Shown here: positions 48,455-59,556 of the stretch, in pieces
Layout of the letters: every line of letters starts with the position of its first letter
Position numbering within the stretch: position 1 is the stretch's first letter
NCBI GenBank assembly: GCA_032871835.1
Contig: CM065301.1
Location: 37,952,405-38,016,404, forward strand
DNA: 64,000 nucleotides
Source of the DNA: Dipteronia dyeriana
Taxonomy: Eukaryota > Streptophyta > Magnoliopsida > Sapindales > Sapindaceae
Direction of reading: 5' to 3'
Program-made: the position numbers and the translations under genes
The notes under the pieces: generated by a model
The model's database searches: none
Told to the model about the DNA's origin: nothing
Seen by the model: only the letters and a program-made list of their open reading frames with translations

Positions 48455-48585
48455 GGGTATTTTGGTGAAATAGAATAACAGTATAGGATGTTATTGTCGA
48501 TTAATGATAAAGTTATTTTCGATTAAGAAAATGCAAACCTCGAAAAAATTGGTTGTAATTTACTCAATAAAAAAAAAATGTGGGC
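48455..48585 (+). repeat. Solo copy related to the right arm of the 22.5-26.7 kb element
   Basis: gattaatgataaagttattttc, then gcaaacctcgaaaaaattggttgtaat matches attaatgataaagttgtttctaggtgcacgaaggtaaacctcagagaggttgagtgcaat at 26275-26332 in order, with substitutions. No opposite arm is nearby. Confidence 0.5.
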
Positions 48586-49189
48586 AATTTTTTGACATGG
48601 ACGATGATGACATGACACAAATTTAGAAGCTTTTTTTTTTGAAACAAAATTTAGAAGCATTTTATTGATTAAGATTAAAAACATTTACCAACATCCACTG
48701 GTTTATTCCTTTCTTTCATCCCTCACACATGAAAATCACATTGAACAATGCTTTTGTTCTAGTATATATTCTTCGTGCATAACGTTTTTTTTTTTTTGGA
48801 ATGATTACTTGTCAAAGTAAACCAAAAAAAAAATAAAATACTAATTACAATATTTCATTGAAATAAATACAAAACACCTCCAACATATGAAAATATTTAT
48901 AGCATTATCAAGTTTGATTAAAAAAGATTTCAAAAATTAAATGACATTTTTTAGGGGCGATATTTCAACATTATCACTGCTTTACTAACTTATGTTTAAA
49001 AAACATCTTTTATGGTGAACGAATAAAAATACCCCCAATAATTGTTCCACATCAGATTTCTTTCATTCAGTTTACACTGACAGTTGTGAAGTAGAGAAAG
49101 AAAGTCCCGTTGAAACTCAATCAATCACTCGAACGGTGACAGGATGGCACTACGCAGACGCATTCGGTGGCCGAGCTCGAAATATAATT

Positions 49190-49490
49190 ACAGAAGGCTC
49201 AGAGCCTTTAGTAAAAGTCTCGGAGTCTTATGTAAAAGGTTTGTAGCCTTATGTAAAAGGCACATACACAGTTTCATTGGCAAACATAAGGCTATGAAAA
49301 ATGCTCAGACATAACTTCACAAATTCTCGAAGACTTTACTAAAAGGCTCAGAGCCTTATGTCAAAGGCATAGACACAGTTTCATTGACAAACATAAAGGC
49401 TATGGAAAAGACTCAGACATAACTTCACAAATTCTCGGAGACTTTACTAAAATGCTCGGAGACTTTACAAAACGACTCGTATAGAGCTTA
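49190..49490. repeat. 107-bp tandem duplication with inner ggctc/cggag motif repeats
   Basis: cacagtttcattg(g/a)caaacata recurs at 49267 and 49374. In both units it is followed by ggctatg(a/g)aaaa and cagacataacttcacaaattctcg. A shorter motif, aggctcagagccttatgtaaaagg and variants, recurs every 25-35 bases on the left side. Confidence 0.85.
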
Positions 49491-50058
49491 CAAAGGCTCA
49501 GAGATTCAAAATTCATATATTCAAACTTCAAAAAACCAGATTCAGAAATCACAAGGAACTAATAAAGTATTACAAGACTTAGAAATGCATGATAAAAAAG
49601 AAGTATTTCATAAATATATTACTTTGTTGTGTTGATGAACGTCGAGTTTTTCTAAGTTGAAGAAGAGCGTTTTAGGAGATTTCAATTTAAAAAAAAAAAT
49701 AGTGTAGAGAGAGATGAGTTATTCAGTTGATCAATGTTCCAAGTATACAGATGAAACTACAGATAGAATTAAAAAATGAATATTTAAAGGCAATTTTGGT
49801 AGTTCACCATAATAGATATCTTTTAAATTTAACTTATTAGTACAGTGACTTGAGTATAATACACCTTAACAAATATGACATTTCTCATCATTTTCAAATT
49901 AAAAAAATATGTTATCAAAATTATTTTCTGTAAAATAATTTCTTAAACTTGTTAATTGTGCACATAGTTTTTCATATTCATATGGTTAAACAATTTTTCA
50001 AACTACTTATATCCTCTCTCTCCATTTGAGTTTAATGAAAATTTTCTTTAATACACCC

Positions 50059-51308
50059 TGTTAACGGGAAATTTGCTCAATATGAGAAATTCCAACTAAC
50101 ACCCTCGAGACCACTACCACGGAGGTGATGGCCGGGGTCGGTACTTTTGATACCTAACCTGTTTAGATAAAAATGAATGTTTGTATAACAATAGCAAGTG
50201 GAGGCTTTATTATTGATTATTCGAGATATACAGGATTCTTTCTCTCATATGCTCACAATCTTTCTAGAACGTAGGAATGTGGTAACTTTTTGCTAGTCGA
50301 ATAGTAGACATTATGGTGACCGTGTTCTGTTCACAGAATTTTGGCCCCCTCATCTCTTTCTGTTTTTTGATCTCTCCCTTGGGTTCTGTCGTCTCCCTTT
50401 TTCTTCTCTTTTTTCCCCATTCCTCTCTTATCATGCTTGACCCTATTTATATTCGGTCAAAGTAAGTTTGAATTCACTGATATCCTGCCACGATCCTATG
50501 AATCTGTTCCCTCCTTATCGAGCGGGATCCTTTATTTAAAAGTTGTTGACCCCGGGTAAATAGCGAAAACGTCGTTTTTGTTGACAAAGATAAGTTTGAT
50601 TCCTTTTAGGAATCAAACTCTTGACTCACACGTATGCTGAATTAATGTTGGTTATCACATAGATATGATCCTGTATGTTCTAACGACAAGATATTTCATA
50701 GAGGTCATCAAGCTAGCTGCCTGTTGTCTCATAGAGCGAGGTAGATCCACGCTTCAGCTATGTTCTTAGAAGCCTGTGGTGAACTTTTCTCGACCCTTTG
50801 GAGCTTGATATGTCCCTATAGGCGTTCCTAGGAGGTAGCAGAGGTAGTGTAGATTTAGGCGAGATTCTTCTCTCATGCCCAGTAGGGACATCAGGCCTCT
50901 AGAGAGGTTGGTGGGCTTCTGTCTTAGGCTACAAGTCAAACCTGACCTCGGGAAGCCTTGGTCTGGAAAAGGCTCACTTTTGTTTGTGTCGGGCTTCGCT
51001 TCGAATGCTTCTTGAGCTCGACGATCTTCTCTCACTTTTACGGGGTGGTTTTGGAAACCGACCTTAGGAACCGAGGTGCCTGGCTAGGTGACATTGAGAA
51101 GCCCGGATTCCAGTGCTCACGTTTGGGCTCGACCTTATTGTGCCCAGCTTCATCCCTAATGGTTCTGAAGTCCAACCACCCTTCCCTACTCTGGTGGGGT
51201 AGCTTTATGGTCTGCCCGGGGTCTCATGAATGTTGAATTTGGGTTTTGATTTGGGCTAGAAGAGTGAAAAATTTCTCTTTGACCCCTAACCAAATTTTAC
51301 TATTAACA
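50059..51308 (-). repeat. Tat-2 3' LTR
   Basis: 1250 bp. Minus-strand TATA-like tataaatag at 50453-50461. An 11-bp hairpin with a 3-base loop (gtttgattcct / aggaatcaaac) lies at 50594-50618. Frames of 70-100 codons inside the LTR also occur in the other LTR and are not genes. Confidence 0.95.
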
Positions 51309-51555
51309 AAAGTCCCATCTGACTTGAACACCGGGGGTAGAGTTGGGGTTGGAGTCAGATTCCCTATTTAATTGGGAAAATTTTCTGTTACAAGATAATT
51401 ACTGAGAATCTCGAATGAAATCTTCTCATTAATTTATCCAATGATGTGTCAAACTTGAATTGGTGTGTTCTTCGAGGAAAATCAGCTGCGTTACGGCTCT
51501 CTCCGTGGCTCGAGGTGATCTTCTCGAGGCTATCGCCGATGTCATTACATCCTTA

Positions 51556-51570
51556 ACCTCTATTTAAAAT
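51556..51570 (+). promoter_or_regulatory. Possible TATA-like element for the Tat-2 antisense ORF
   Basis: ctatttaaaatc about 125 bp upstream of the ATG at 51687, in a pyrimidine-rich leader. It parallels cctttaaattct upstream of the Tat-1 antisense ATG. Confidence 0.35.
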
Positions 51571-51686
51571 CAAACTCTTTACCTGTTTCTTCACACTTTC
51601 TCTCAATTTTGAATTTACAGATTTCTTTTTTCTTGCTATCCTCTATCGATTTCCCTTTCTTCTCAATCCCCAAAACCTATTCTACC

Positions 51687-54253
51687 ATGTCGAATGCCAG
51701 TCGTGACTCCATTGACTCTCTTGTCGAGGGCACGGAGGTCTCAAGTCTCGCCCATGGGAAAAGGGCTAGACGATACCTAGGAGGGGACAGCTCCCCTCCA
51801 TCCCCGCGACGTCGTCGATCGAACCAGAATGTAGCCATCGGGGCTGGGTTTTCTAACTAACCGGACGATCCTCTGAACTTGGTCGACGAGGACTCCGATG
51901 AAGAGAATAGGGTTGGTGTCGCTGGAGTGGACCGGGTCACAATCGTCGGTCCTTCCCTGGAGAGACATTCTTCATATGACTTTAGGGTAATTCCAGATTC
52001 CACCGTTGACCTAAAGTCACTCGATTACCTTAGTACCAAATACGGCATCCTTGACACAGTCTCTCTCACAGTCCCTCACAGAAATTACGATGTCTAGCCC
52101 TCCCAAATGTGTACTCTCTATCCATGTCGCAGCCTTCGAGAGCGGGGTAAGGCTCCCTCTTCATCCTACCATTCATCGGGCTCTCAACTCTCTTCAGCTG
52201 GCTCCCCTCCAACTAACACCCAGTTTCTAGAGGCACCTAGTCGGCTTCCTCGTGCTATGGAGGGAGCAGTGCGAGCTAAGCAAGATAACTAGAGAGCCCG
52301 GGGCAGAGGAGCTTGCTTTTCTTTTCCAAATTAGGAGCCTGGTCAGGGTCCCTCGAGGTCAGTTTTACGCCAAGGCCAAGAACAAGTTTAATTTCATCAT
52401 CCCTGGGGCTTCAAGGAAGAACCCGACCTGGACGGAAGAATGGATATTGGCTGGCAATGATTGAGGGAGCTCGATTTTTATAGGTGGGCATGAGTTCACA
52501 ATTCCGACCACCTTTAATGATAAGCCATCATGGGACAGAGACTCCTTGCCCGTCGAATCTGAGATGGTGCTGAAGGCCATCCTTGGCAGGAACTACTTGA
52601 AATTGAAGTTCTCGACTGCTGACCCTTTTGATCCTCGTCGGGTAAACCGTTATCTTCTGATATCCGACGCTACTCCTCGTAAGTATCTTGCACCCTCAGG
52701 CTTTTGGGTTGTTGCACGGTTCAGTTCTGATGGTGTTAACCTTTTTTTTTAATAGTTTTTGTTGTTGCTCCAGCTTCTCAAGAAGCCCGGCAAGCTCAGA
52801 CCCCTCCCCCTCCCCCCCTCCCCCTCCCCCTCCTTCCAGATCGTCCCCGAGAACCTTCTTGGCTACCTCATAGACATCCCTGGGATCCTTCTTGGCTACC
52901 TCGGAGAAAGGGGGGACAATCTTTATGGCTGTTGCTTCGTCTGTTCCTGCTTCATCGCCTTCTCAGATGAGATCTAAGATGGTTATTCTTGCATCTCGGG
53001 CAGCTAAGGCTCTAAACCGAGGAGAGCCTGCTCACCAGGCCACTGATACGTTCACCTCCGCTCCTCCACCAGTGGCTCCCACTACAATTGTTGCTTCCCC
53101 AAATACATTACCCCTCATTCCGCTGATCCAACTGCGTCTTAGGCCACTCAAGCTCCAGAGGATCCCGAAGCTGGTATTCTTGAGATTCCCTCTTCTCGCC
53201 CCTACCATCAGCCGAGCTCGGTTGGCCAGGATGAGGTTTTGAAGCAGTTCGTTGCTTCATGCCTGGGTGGTAGGCTCCCTAGGATGGCTTCCATACCCGT
53301 GGATTTTTTGGTTACCAAAGGGTCTGCCTTTTTGGCCGAGGTAGTGACTGCCTTTATCTCCTGTGATTGTGAGCTTTGACTGCTTTCTTACCTTTGTCTC
53401 ATGCTTTGCAGGCTTTCAAGTTTAATGTAGCAATGGGCCACCAGGTATCCTTTCTCCGGGATCGGGCAGCTAGGGCTGAAGCTGAGGCTGAGCGGGCCAT
53501 GGGATTGCTGGCGCAAGCTCAATCCTTAGTCCCGAAAATGACTTCCAGCCAAAGGGAAATGGAAATATAACTGACTGGGCTTCAGTGCGACCACGAGAGG
53601 ATGAAGCGATCTTTTGACAAGGAAACTCTTAAGTCTAAATGACGAGCCAGCCAGCGGGATGACTAGAAGGAAGAAGCGAATGCACTAGATGCTGAGAATC
53701 ATGCTCTTTAAGCCCAAGTTTCCAGGCTTCAGATTGAGGTGGATTCCTCATTCAGCGAGGGATACTTCTATGACTCTTACCAAGTTACTGAGGCCCTTCC
53801 CTCCCTTTTCTACCTGTCAATTATTGCTAACTGGGATAGGGAGGAGATACTTGCCAAGGTTGCTGAGATGTCTCACCCCCTAGGTGATGATCTGGATTCC
53901 TCTAAGGTGGCCGAAGCCGGGAAGTAACCAGCTGGGTCAGACCTTCCTCCTCCCTCTCATGTTTTCCCAACATCAGGTCCCGGAGAATCCTCGATGGGGG
54001 TTTTACCCAGGGAGCCAGAAGGAGATCTTACGGAAGCCCACGACCTCTCTAGAATTGCTTCAAAGGAAGAAACAGCAGGGGGAGAGAGCATGCCAGAGTC
54101 AATGACCAATCTCCTTGACACAACCATACTACCTGAGGTTATGGCGATGGTCAATGAGGTCATGGAGGAGGATCCCATTGAGCATCAGGCAATCGAGGGG
54201 CATTCTCAGGAAGAGGTGGCAGAGACGGTTATCCGGGGTGGGAGATCACCATA
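51687..54253 (+). pseudogene. Tat-2 antisense ORF: gypsy-type-transposon domain plus coiled coil
   Basis: The ATG at 51687 opens a Ser/Arg/acidic N-terminus (stop at 51858, then in-frame to 52097). After a frameshift near 52100, the frame to 52464 has FESGVRLPLHPTIHRALNSL and HLVGFLVLWREQ, matching the Tat-1 antisense domain. TGA at 52462 interrupts it. Candidate introns: 52679-52755 (gtaagt...aatag) and 53341-53411 (gtagtg...tgcag), each of which joins sensible frames. A Pro-rich linker (52790-52840) and a coiled coil (53412-53570, LRDRAARAEAEAERAMGLL) follow, then acidic sequence to 54253 (EEDPIEHQAIEGHSQEEV). Function unknown; this copy is broken. Confidence 0.7.
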
Positions 54254-54699
54254 AGGAGGAGCAGAAGAAGAGGTTCACCCGGAAGGGGGAGAGACTGGAG
54301 GAGACCGGGAGGATGCAGGAGCTTGAGCATATCTTCTTGTAGTTTGTTCTGAATGCCCGGAACCGGGGGTTGGGCTCCCTGTTTGGTTGCTGTAGCCTTA
54401 CCGGGGGATAGACTCCCCAATTCATCAATGAAATTTAGCTTTTAGACCTGATTCAAATCTTGTCTTACAAGTACTTGTTTCATATTTTATTTCCACCTAG
54501 GTTCAACCCCTATAGCAACCCGCTTTAACCTTGGAAAAGTAACAAGATAGGATAATTGCTTAACTGTGAAAGCAAATAGCTAGTTCGGGCTTTTTGACTC
54601 GACAGAGACTTGTATCTCAATGATTTCATTCCGTAGTCCCCGTGCTTACTCGTAGGTCAGTCCGCACCCAGAGTCAGGTATCAATGAGAATTGCCTAGC
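54254..54699 (+). other. 3' tail of the Tat-2 antisense transcription unit
   Basis: It follows the stop at 54253. A purine-rich stretch (gaggagcagaagaagagg) and a gccctccctg/tttggttgctg section precede an aatgaaat AT-rich block near 54427, which could serve as a polyadenylation region. No domain. Confidence 0.35.
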
Positions 54700-55510
54700 C
54701 CTCTCATAAGCTGGAGATCGGGATGGCTACCGTGCTCTTAAGCTTGAGTCCTTCTTGGGGGTTGTAACCCGTCCAAGGCATCAGGAAGGCTGTTCTAGCT
54801 ATTTTCTGATCTCGTGATCTGGATGACAACAATGCTCTTATACTCAGACCCTTCTTGGGGGTGGTAGCCCGACCAAGGTATCATGAGGGCTATCTAGCTA
54901 TTTCCTAGTCTCGAGATCTGGATGGCAACTGTGCTCTTATACTCAGACCCTTCTTGGGGGTGGTTGCCCGACCAAGGCATCATGAGAGCTATCTAGCTAT
55001 TTCCTGGTCTCGAGATCTGGATGGAAACTATGCTCTTATACTCATACCATTCTTGGGGGTGGTTGTCCGACCAAGGCATCAAGAATGCTATCTAGCTATT
55101 TCCTGGAATCGAGATCTGGATGAAAACTCTGCTCTTATACTCAGACCCTCCTAGGGGGTGGTAGCCCAACCAAGGCATAAGGAGGGCTATCTAGCTATTT
55201 CCTGGTCTCGAGATCTGGATGACAACTCTGCTATTATACTCAGACCCTTCTTGGGGGTGGTAGTCCGACCAATGCATCAGGAAAGCTATCTAGCTATTTC
55301 ATGGTCTCGAGATCTGGATGACAACTATGCTCTTATACTCAGACCCTTCTTGGGGGTGGTAGCCCGACCAAGGCATCATGAGGGCTATCTAGCTATTTCC
55401 TGGTTTCGAGATCTGGATGACAACTATGCTCTTATACTCAGACCCTTCTTGGCGGGGGGTAGTGCCCTGCCGAGGCATCAGGGGTGGCGAGGGGGCTTCC
55501 CCAGCTTCCC
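54700..55510. repeat. 99-bp tandem repeat, about 8 copies
   Basis: cttcttgggg(g) recurs at 54751, 54851, 54950, 55049, 55148, 55247, 55346 and 55445, a 99-base step after the first. Each unit reads ggtggtagcccgaccaaggc, then gctatctagctatttcctgg, then tctggatgacaact. It lies between integrase and the antisense ORF, as in Tat-1. Because 99 is a multiple of 3, open frames of repeated 33 residues appear (54954-55154, 55158-55529); I do not regard them as genes. Confidence 0.95.
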
Positions 55511-55699
55511 CCTAGTCTTGGGACGATAATGTCGAATTTCCATGTAGACCCAAATCATTGTAGAATATAGTTGAAGATGGAGAAAAAACAGGCTTTATTG
55601 ATAAAAAGAAAGGAGTACATTATTGATGGAGACTAAAAACTAGGTGGGGGTAGCCCGCTCATGAGTCCCCTGTTCAGGGGTAGAATTTTCTCAAGTGAT

Positions 55700-56410
55700 C
55701 TGCATTCCAAGTATGATCGATGAGTCAGCTATTTATGTCTTTGAGTTTGTATGCCCATTGCGGATCACCGCTTTTACCAAGTACAACCCTTCCCAGTTGG
55801 GCCCTAGGACTCCGTCCGACGTTTTCCTAGTATTCAACGTCACTTTCTTGAGAACTAGGTCCCCTTCCTTAAAGTTTCAGGCTTTAACTCTCCGGTTAAA
55901 GTATCTGGCGATCCTGCTATGGTAAACTGCTACATTCTCAGCTATTCGATCTTGTTTTTCTTCCAGAAGATCCAAGATAGCTCGGAGCTTACTCTCATTG
56001 TGCCCCGGTTCAAAATATTGGACTCTAAAGGAAGTCAGTTTATGCTCGATAGGAAGGACTGCTTCAACCTCGAAGGCTAGAGAATAAGGGTTTCCTCGGT
56101 GGCTATTCTCCTCGTGGTACGGTAAGCCTAGAGGACCTCGAGAAGCTCTTCGGCCAATCTACCTTTTTTCTACTGCAGTTTTTTCTTCAACATCCTCTTA
56201 ATGGTTTTATTAGTGGATTCCACCAACCCGTTAGTCTGGGGGTGGGCTACCGAAGCGAAGCAAACCGAAGGTCGATTCCCAAGCCTTCGTAAAAATCTTT
56301 GAATCGGCCATTGTCAAACTGCTTTCCAAGGTTCACTATAATAGCAAGGGAGTTTCGAACCTGCAAACTACATTAGTTTTGATGAACCTTGTTATGTTTT
56401 CTTCTGATAT
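55700..56410 (-). pseudogene. Tat-2 integrase C-terminal half, heavily decayed
   Basis: Minus-strand pieces KQFDNGRFKDF, VAHPQTNGLVESTNKTIK (the third catalytic residue, E) and, near 55800, GPNWEGLYLV (GPY/F-like) mark the integrase core and tail, with many stops. Confidence 0.75.
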
Positions 56411-56995
56411 CTAGGAGAGTAGTCCGACTTCGACCCATCTTGTAAAATAATGAATTGCCACGATAGCATGCTTGGCTTGACCATGAGCAGTGGGAAACGG
56501 TCCGATCAAGTTGACTCCCCACATAGCAAAGGGGTATGGCGAACTAAGAGATGGAAACCGCTCCGGGCGGAGGTGACTCAAGTTTACGGCCTTCTGGCAT
56601 GCCTCAGAGGTTCGCACTAAGCTCTTCGCGTCTTGATGGATGGTTGGCCAATAATACCCCATACGGAGTACCTGATATGCCAGAGCCTCCTCACCAATAT
56701 GGTTTTCGCATTCCCCAGAATGAACCTCTCCTAATGCCCACTTGGCATATTCAGGGTGTAAACATCGGAGCAGAGGAAGGGATCTTCCCCTTCTGTACAT
56801 GTGCCCATTAACCAAGCAATACCGGACTGAGAGCCTTTTAACTTTCCTAGCTTGGTAGGGCTTTCCGGGAAGCTTTCCATCCTGTAGATAATCAGCTATT
56901 GGATCCATCCAGCATGGTTGTCGATCCAAGGTATAAGTTTCCCTACCTGCCACTGTGCTAGGTAGGGGGATCACTTGAAGAGGTCTGACCACCAT
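56411..56995 (-). pseudogene. Tat-2 integrase N-terminal half, first catalytic Asp replaced
   Basis: Zinc part: HSGECENH is kept, but the Cys pair reads S-E-A-C (RTSEACQKA), so the first Cys is lost. In the core, WGVNLIGPFP has Asn where the first DDE Asp belongs (WG-x-D-LIGP), and IHYFTRW has His for the usual Asp. A stop at 56411 ends this frame. Confidence 0.85.
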
Positions 56996-56999
56996 TTGT

Positions 57000-57370
57000 A
57001 GCTATCTTGATAAGAACATCAACTCGACGATTCTGTTGTCACGGTACCTGTTCGATTTTGAAACCTTTAAACTTGCTCTTGAGCTATTGAACCAGTTTCA
57101 GGTAAGCAATCATGCTATCCCTTTTTGCCTGATAATCCCCAGAGACTTGGTTGACTACGAGCGACGAGTCACTCTTAACATTCAGGTAATCTTCCCCGAG
57201 CTCTATGGCTGCCTTTATTCCGGCTAGAAGGCCTTTGTACTCTACCTTGTTGTTAGTGGCTTTAAATTCAAATCTGAAGCAGTGACAGCACTCGGTTCCT
57301 TCTGGATCGATTAGAACTATGCCCGCTCCTCCCCTAGTTTGCCCAGAGGTTCCAGCTGTCGGACCTTGGG
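57000..57370 (-). pseudogene. Tat-2 second RNase H (archaeal-like)
   Basis: GGAGIVLIDPEG, NNKVEYKGLLAGIKAA, and VKSDSSLVVNQVSGDYQ: the D-E-D positions of this domain are visible. Stops occur after IAYLKLVQ near 57090. It is collinear with the Tat-1 domain at 39566-39830. Confidence 0.75.
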
Positions 57371-57383
57371 ACCTTATCAGGGG

Positions 57384-57923
57384 TTACGTCTGTTGATGTG
57401 GAGGCATTTGGCCTGGGGGCATCGAGAACTCTGCTACAAAGTCTGCTAGACTCTGGGCTTTAATTGTGGTCCTAGGCTTATACCTTAAATCAAACTGGGT
57501 GAGTTCCAGGGCCCACAAAACCAATCTTCCGGAAAAATCAGACCGTTGCAAAAATTGACGGAGGGGTTGATCCGTCACCACTGCTATCGAATGAGCCTGG
57601 AAGTATGGTCGAAGCTTCCTCGTCGAGGTTACTAAGGCATAAGCGAGCTTTTCCAAAAGGGTATAGTTCTTCTCGGGCTTGGTTAAAGCATGACTCACGT
57701 AGTAGATAGGCCGCTGGACCCTATCTCCACATTCCTTGACTAAAGCCCCGCTAACGGCAGTTTCGAAAATGGCCAAGTAAATCTGTAGCTCTTCTCCAGG
57801 GCTTGGTTTTACCAGTAGCGGAGGGCTTGACAGGTATTTTTTCAATGCTTGAAAAGGTTGTTCACTCTCCTGGTCCCATTTCATGTTTCTTCCCTGTTTA
57901 ATGGCTTTGAAAACGGGAGACAC
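57384..57923 (-). pseudogene. Tat-2 first RNase H
   Basis: MSPVFKAIKQGR, FQALKKYLSSPPLLVKP, then LQIYLAIFETAVSGALV (the first catalytic D is not in the usual place; AIFE replaces the common A-V-S/D pattern) and VVTDQPLRQFLQ. It ends QSLADFVAEF, the border with the second RNase H. Confidence 0.8.
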
Positions 57924-58045
57924 TTATCGGTGGACCGAGAAATTAACCTATTGAGCGCTGCTACTTGCCTGGTCAAGATTTGAACCTGTTTAAGCGACGT
58001 GGGGGACTCTAGATCTAGGATAGCCTTAATCTTTTCTAGGTTAGC

Positions 58046-58891
58046 TTATATGCCTCTTTCATGGACCATGAAGCCTAGAAACTTTCCCGTGGTCACCTCA
58101 AATGCGCATTTAGAGGGGTTCAATCTCATCTGATTTTCCCTTAAGATCATGAAGGTTCTGCGAAGGTCGGCCAGATGGCGTTCAGAGGTTGATGACTTGG
58201 TGATCATGTCATCGATGTATGCCTCCATTGATCTTCCAATTTTGGTCTTGAACAACCGATTGACTAACCGTTGATATGTAGCTTCTGCATTCTTAAGCCC
58301 GAAAGGCATCACCATGTAACAATACAGTCCCCGCCCAGTGATGAAACCGGTCTTTTCCTGGTCGGTGGGGTGCATCATAATTTTATTGTACTCCGAAAAC
58401 GCGTCCATAAAGCTTAAGAGCTTGTTTCCAGAGGTGGAGTCAACTAACTGATCAATTTTTGGTAGATGGAAACTGTCTTTCGGGCATGCCCGGTTGAGGT
58501 CAGTGTAATCGTCGCACATGCGCCATTTCCCATTTGCCTTTGTGACCGTGACCATGACTATATTGGTGATCCACTCGGGGTAGCGTGCCTCTTTGATGAA
58601 GCCTGCTTGGGATAACTTGTCCACCTCTTCCTGGATCGCATCAATTCTTTCAGCGTTGAAGTGTCACCTTTTTTGTTTAATGGGTTTGAAGGTCGGATCT
58701 ACTGCCAATCGATAAGAAACCAATGTCATTGGGATCCCAGACATCTCACCGTGACTCCAAGCAAAAATGTCATTAAACTCTGTGAGGAGCCTGATCAAAC
58801 CCTCTTTTACTCCCGGCTCAAGGGTGGCTCTGATTTTGACGACCTTCGAACGATCGCCCAATCGGATAGGAATCTCTTCTAACTTATCCAT
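58046..58891 (-). pseudogene. Tat-2 reverse transcriptase
   Basis: FAWSHGEMSGI (pre-RT), NGKWRMCDDYTDLNRACPKD, FMDAFSEYNKIMM, VMPFGLKNAEATYQRL, and YIDDMITKS with the catalytic Asp pair near 58215. One stop lies at about 58664. This is the best preserved part of the element. A frameshift at about 57920 leads to RNase H. Confidence 0.9.
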
Positions 58892-59472
58892 TGGATGGCC
58901 GCTGGCCCATTCCTTCTCTGCTCCTCCTTTTTTGGCACTATAGGGTCGTCCTTAGGGTGATTTGTGGGCCCTACATCTCCTCGGGTCAATACAGGGGTTG
59001 CCCTATCTTGGATCGTTGTCACCTGGGCAAGTTGTTTTGCTAGAGCCGTTGGGTTGGCAGACACTGCGTAGCATCTCCTGGCTGCCTGCTGATCACCCTG
59101 AACTTCCCCCACCTTGTCTCCTACTGGGAACTTCAGGACATTGTGGTACATGGATATGACCCCTTTCAAGGATGATAAAAACGGTCTCCCTAATATTGCA
59201 TTGTAAGCCGACGGGGTATCCACCACCATGAAGTCTGTCATGATATTCTGCTGGAGAGGTGTTGCTCCAATGATCACCGGTAGGATTTTTGATCCCACAG
59301 GTACGATTGAGTCCCCAGTGAACCCATATAGTGGGGTAGTGCAGCTATTGTAACACCATTGTTTCAAATTTAGTTTTTCCAAGGTATCTTTAAATAGGAC
59401 GTCGACGTTGCTACTTGTTTTGACGAGCACACGGTGTACCATGCAGTTGGCAATCTGTACCGTGATCACCAT
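58879..59472 (-). pseudogene. Tat-2 protease region
   Basis: VHRVLVKTSSNVDVLFKDTL marks the active-site region, but the catalytic D-x-G-S reads K-T-S-S, so the Asp and Gly are gone. LGRPFLSSLKGVIS follows as the second conserved strand. It ends in a one-base frameshift at about 58880-58895 into the RT frame. Confidence 0.75.
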
Positions 59473-59556
59473 GGGATCATCATGAGGCTACATGGTGTTG
59501 TAGACATCCGCTTCGGTGAAAATGATATGTGACAACTGGGAGGGGTTGGTTATTCT

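Larger units (their letters stand above)
47918..50053. other. AT-rich intergenic region
   Basis: No gene is supported. It contains the solo arm at 48455-48585 and the 107-bp tandem repeat at 49190-49490. A less AT-rich patch at about 49080-49200 shows no domain on either strand. Confidence 0.5.

Noticed and set aside
50766..51236. Overlapping 89- and 92-codon frames on both strands, repeated at 62279-62767
   Set aside because: They lie inside the two Tat-2 LTRs and occur in both copies; the LTR explains them.
54954..55529. Apparent 33-residue repeat protein on the plus strand
   Set aside because: It is produced by the 99-bp tandem array, whose unit length is a multiple of three. No start context or domain supports a gene.
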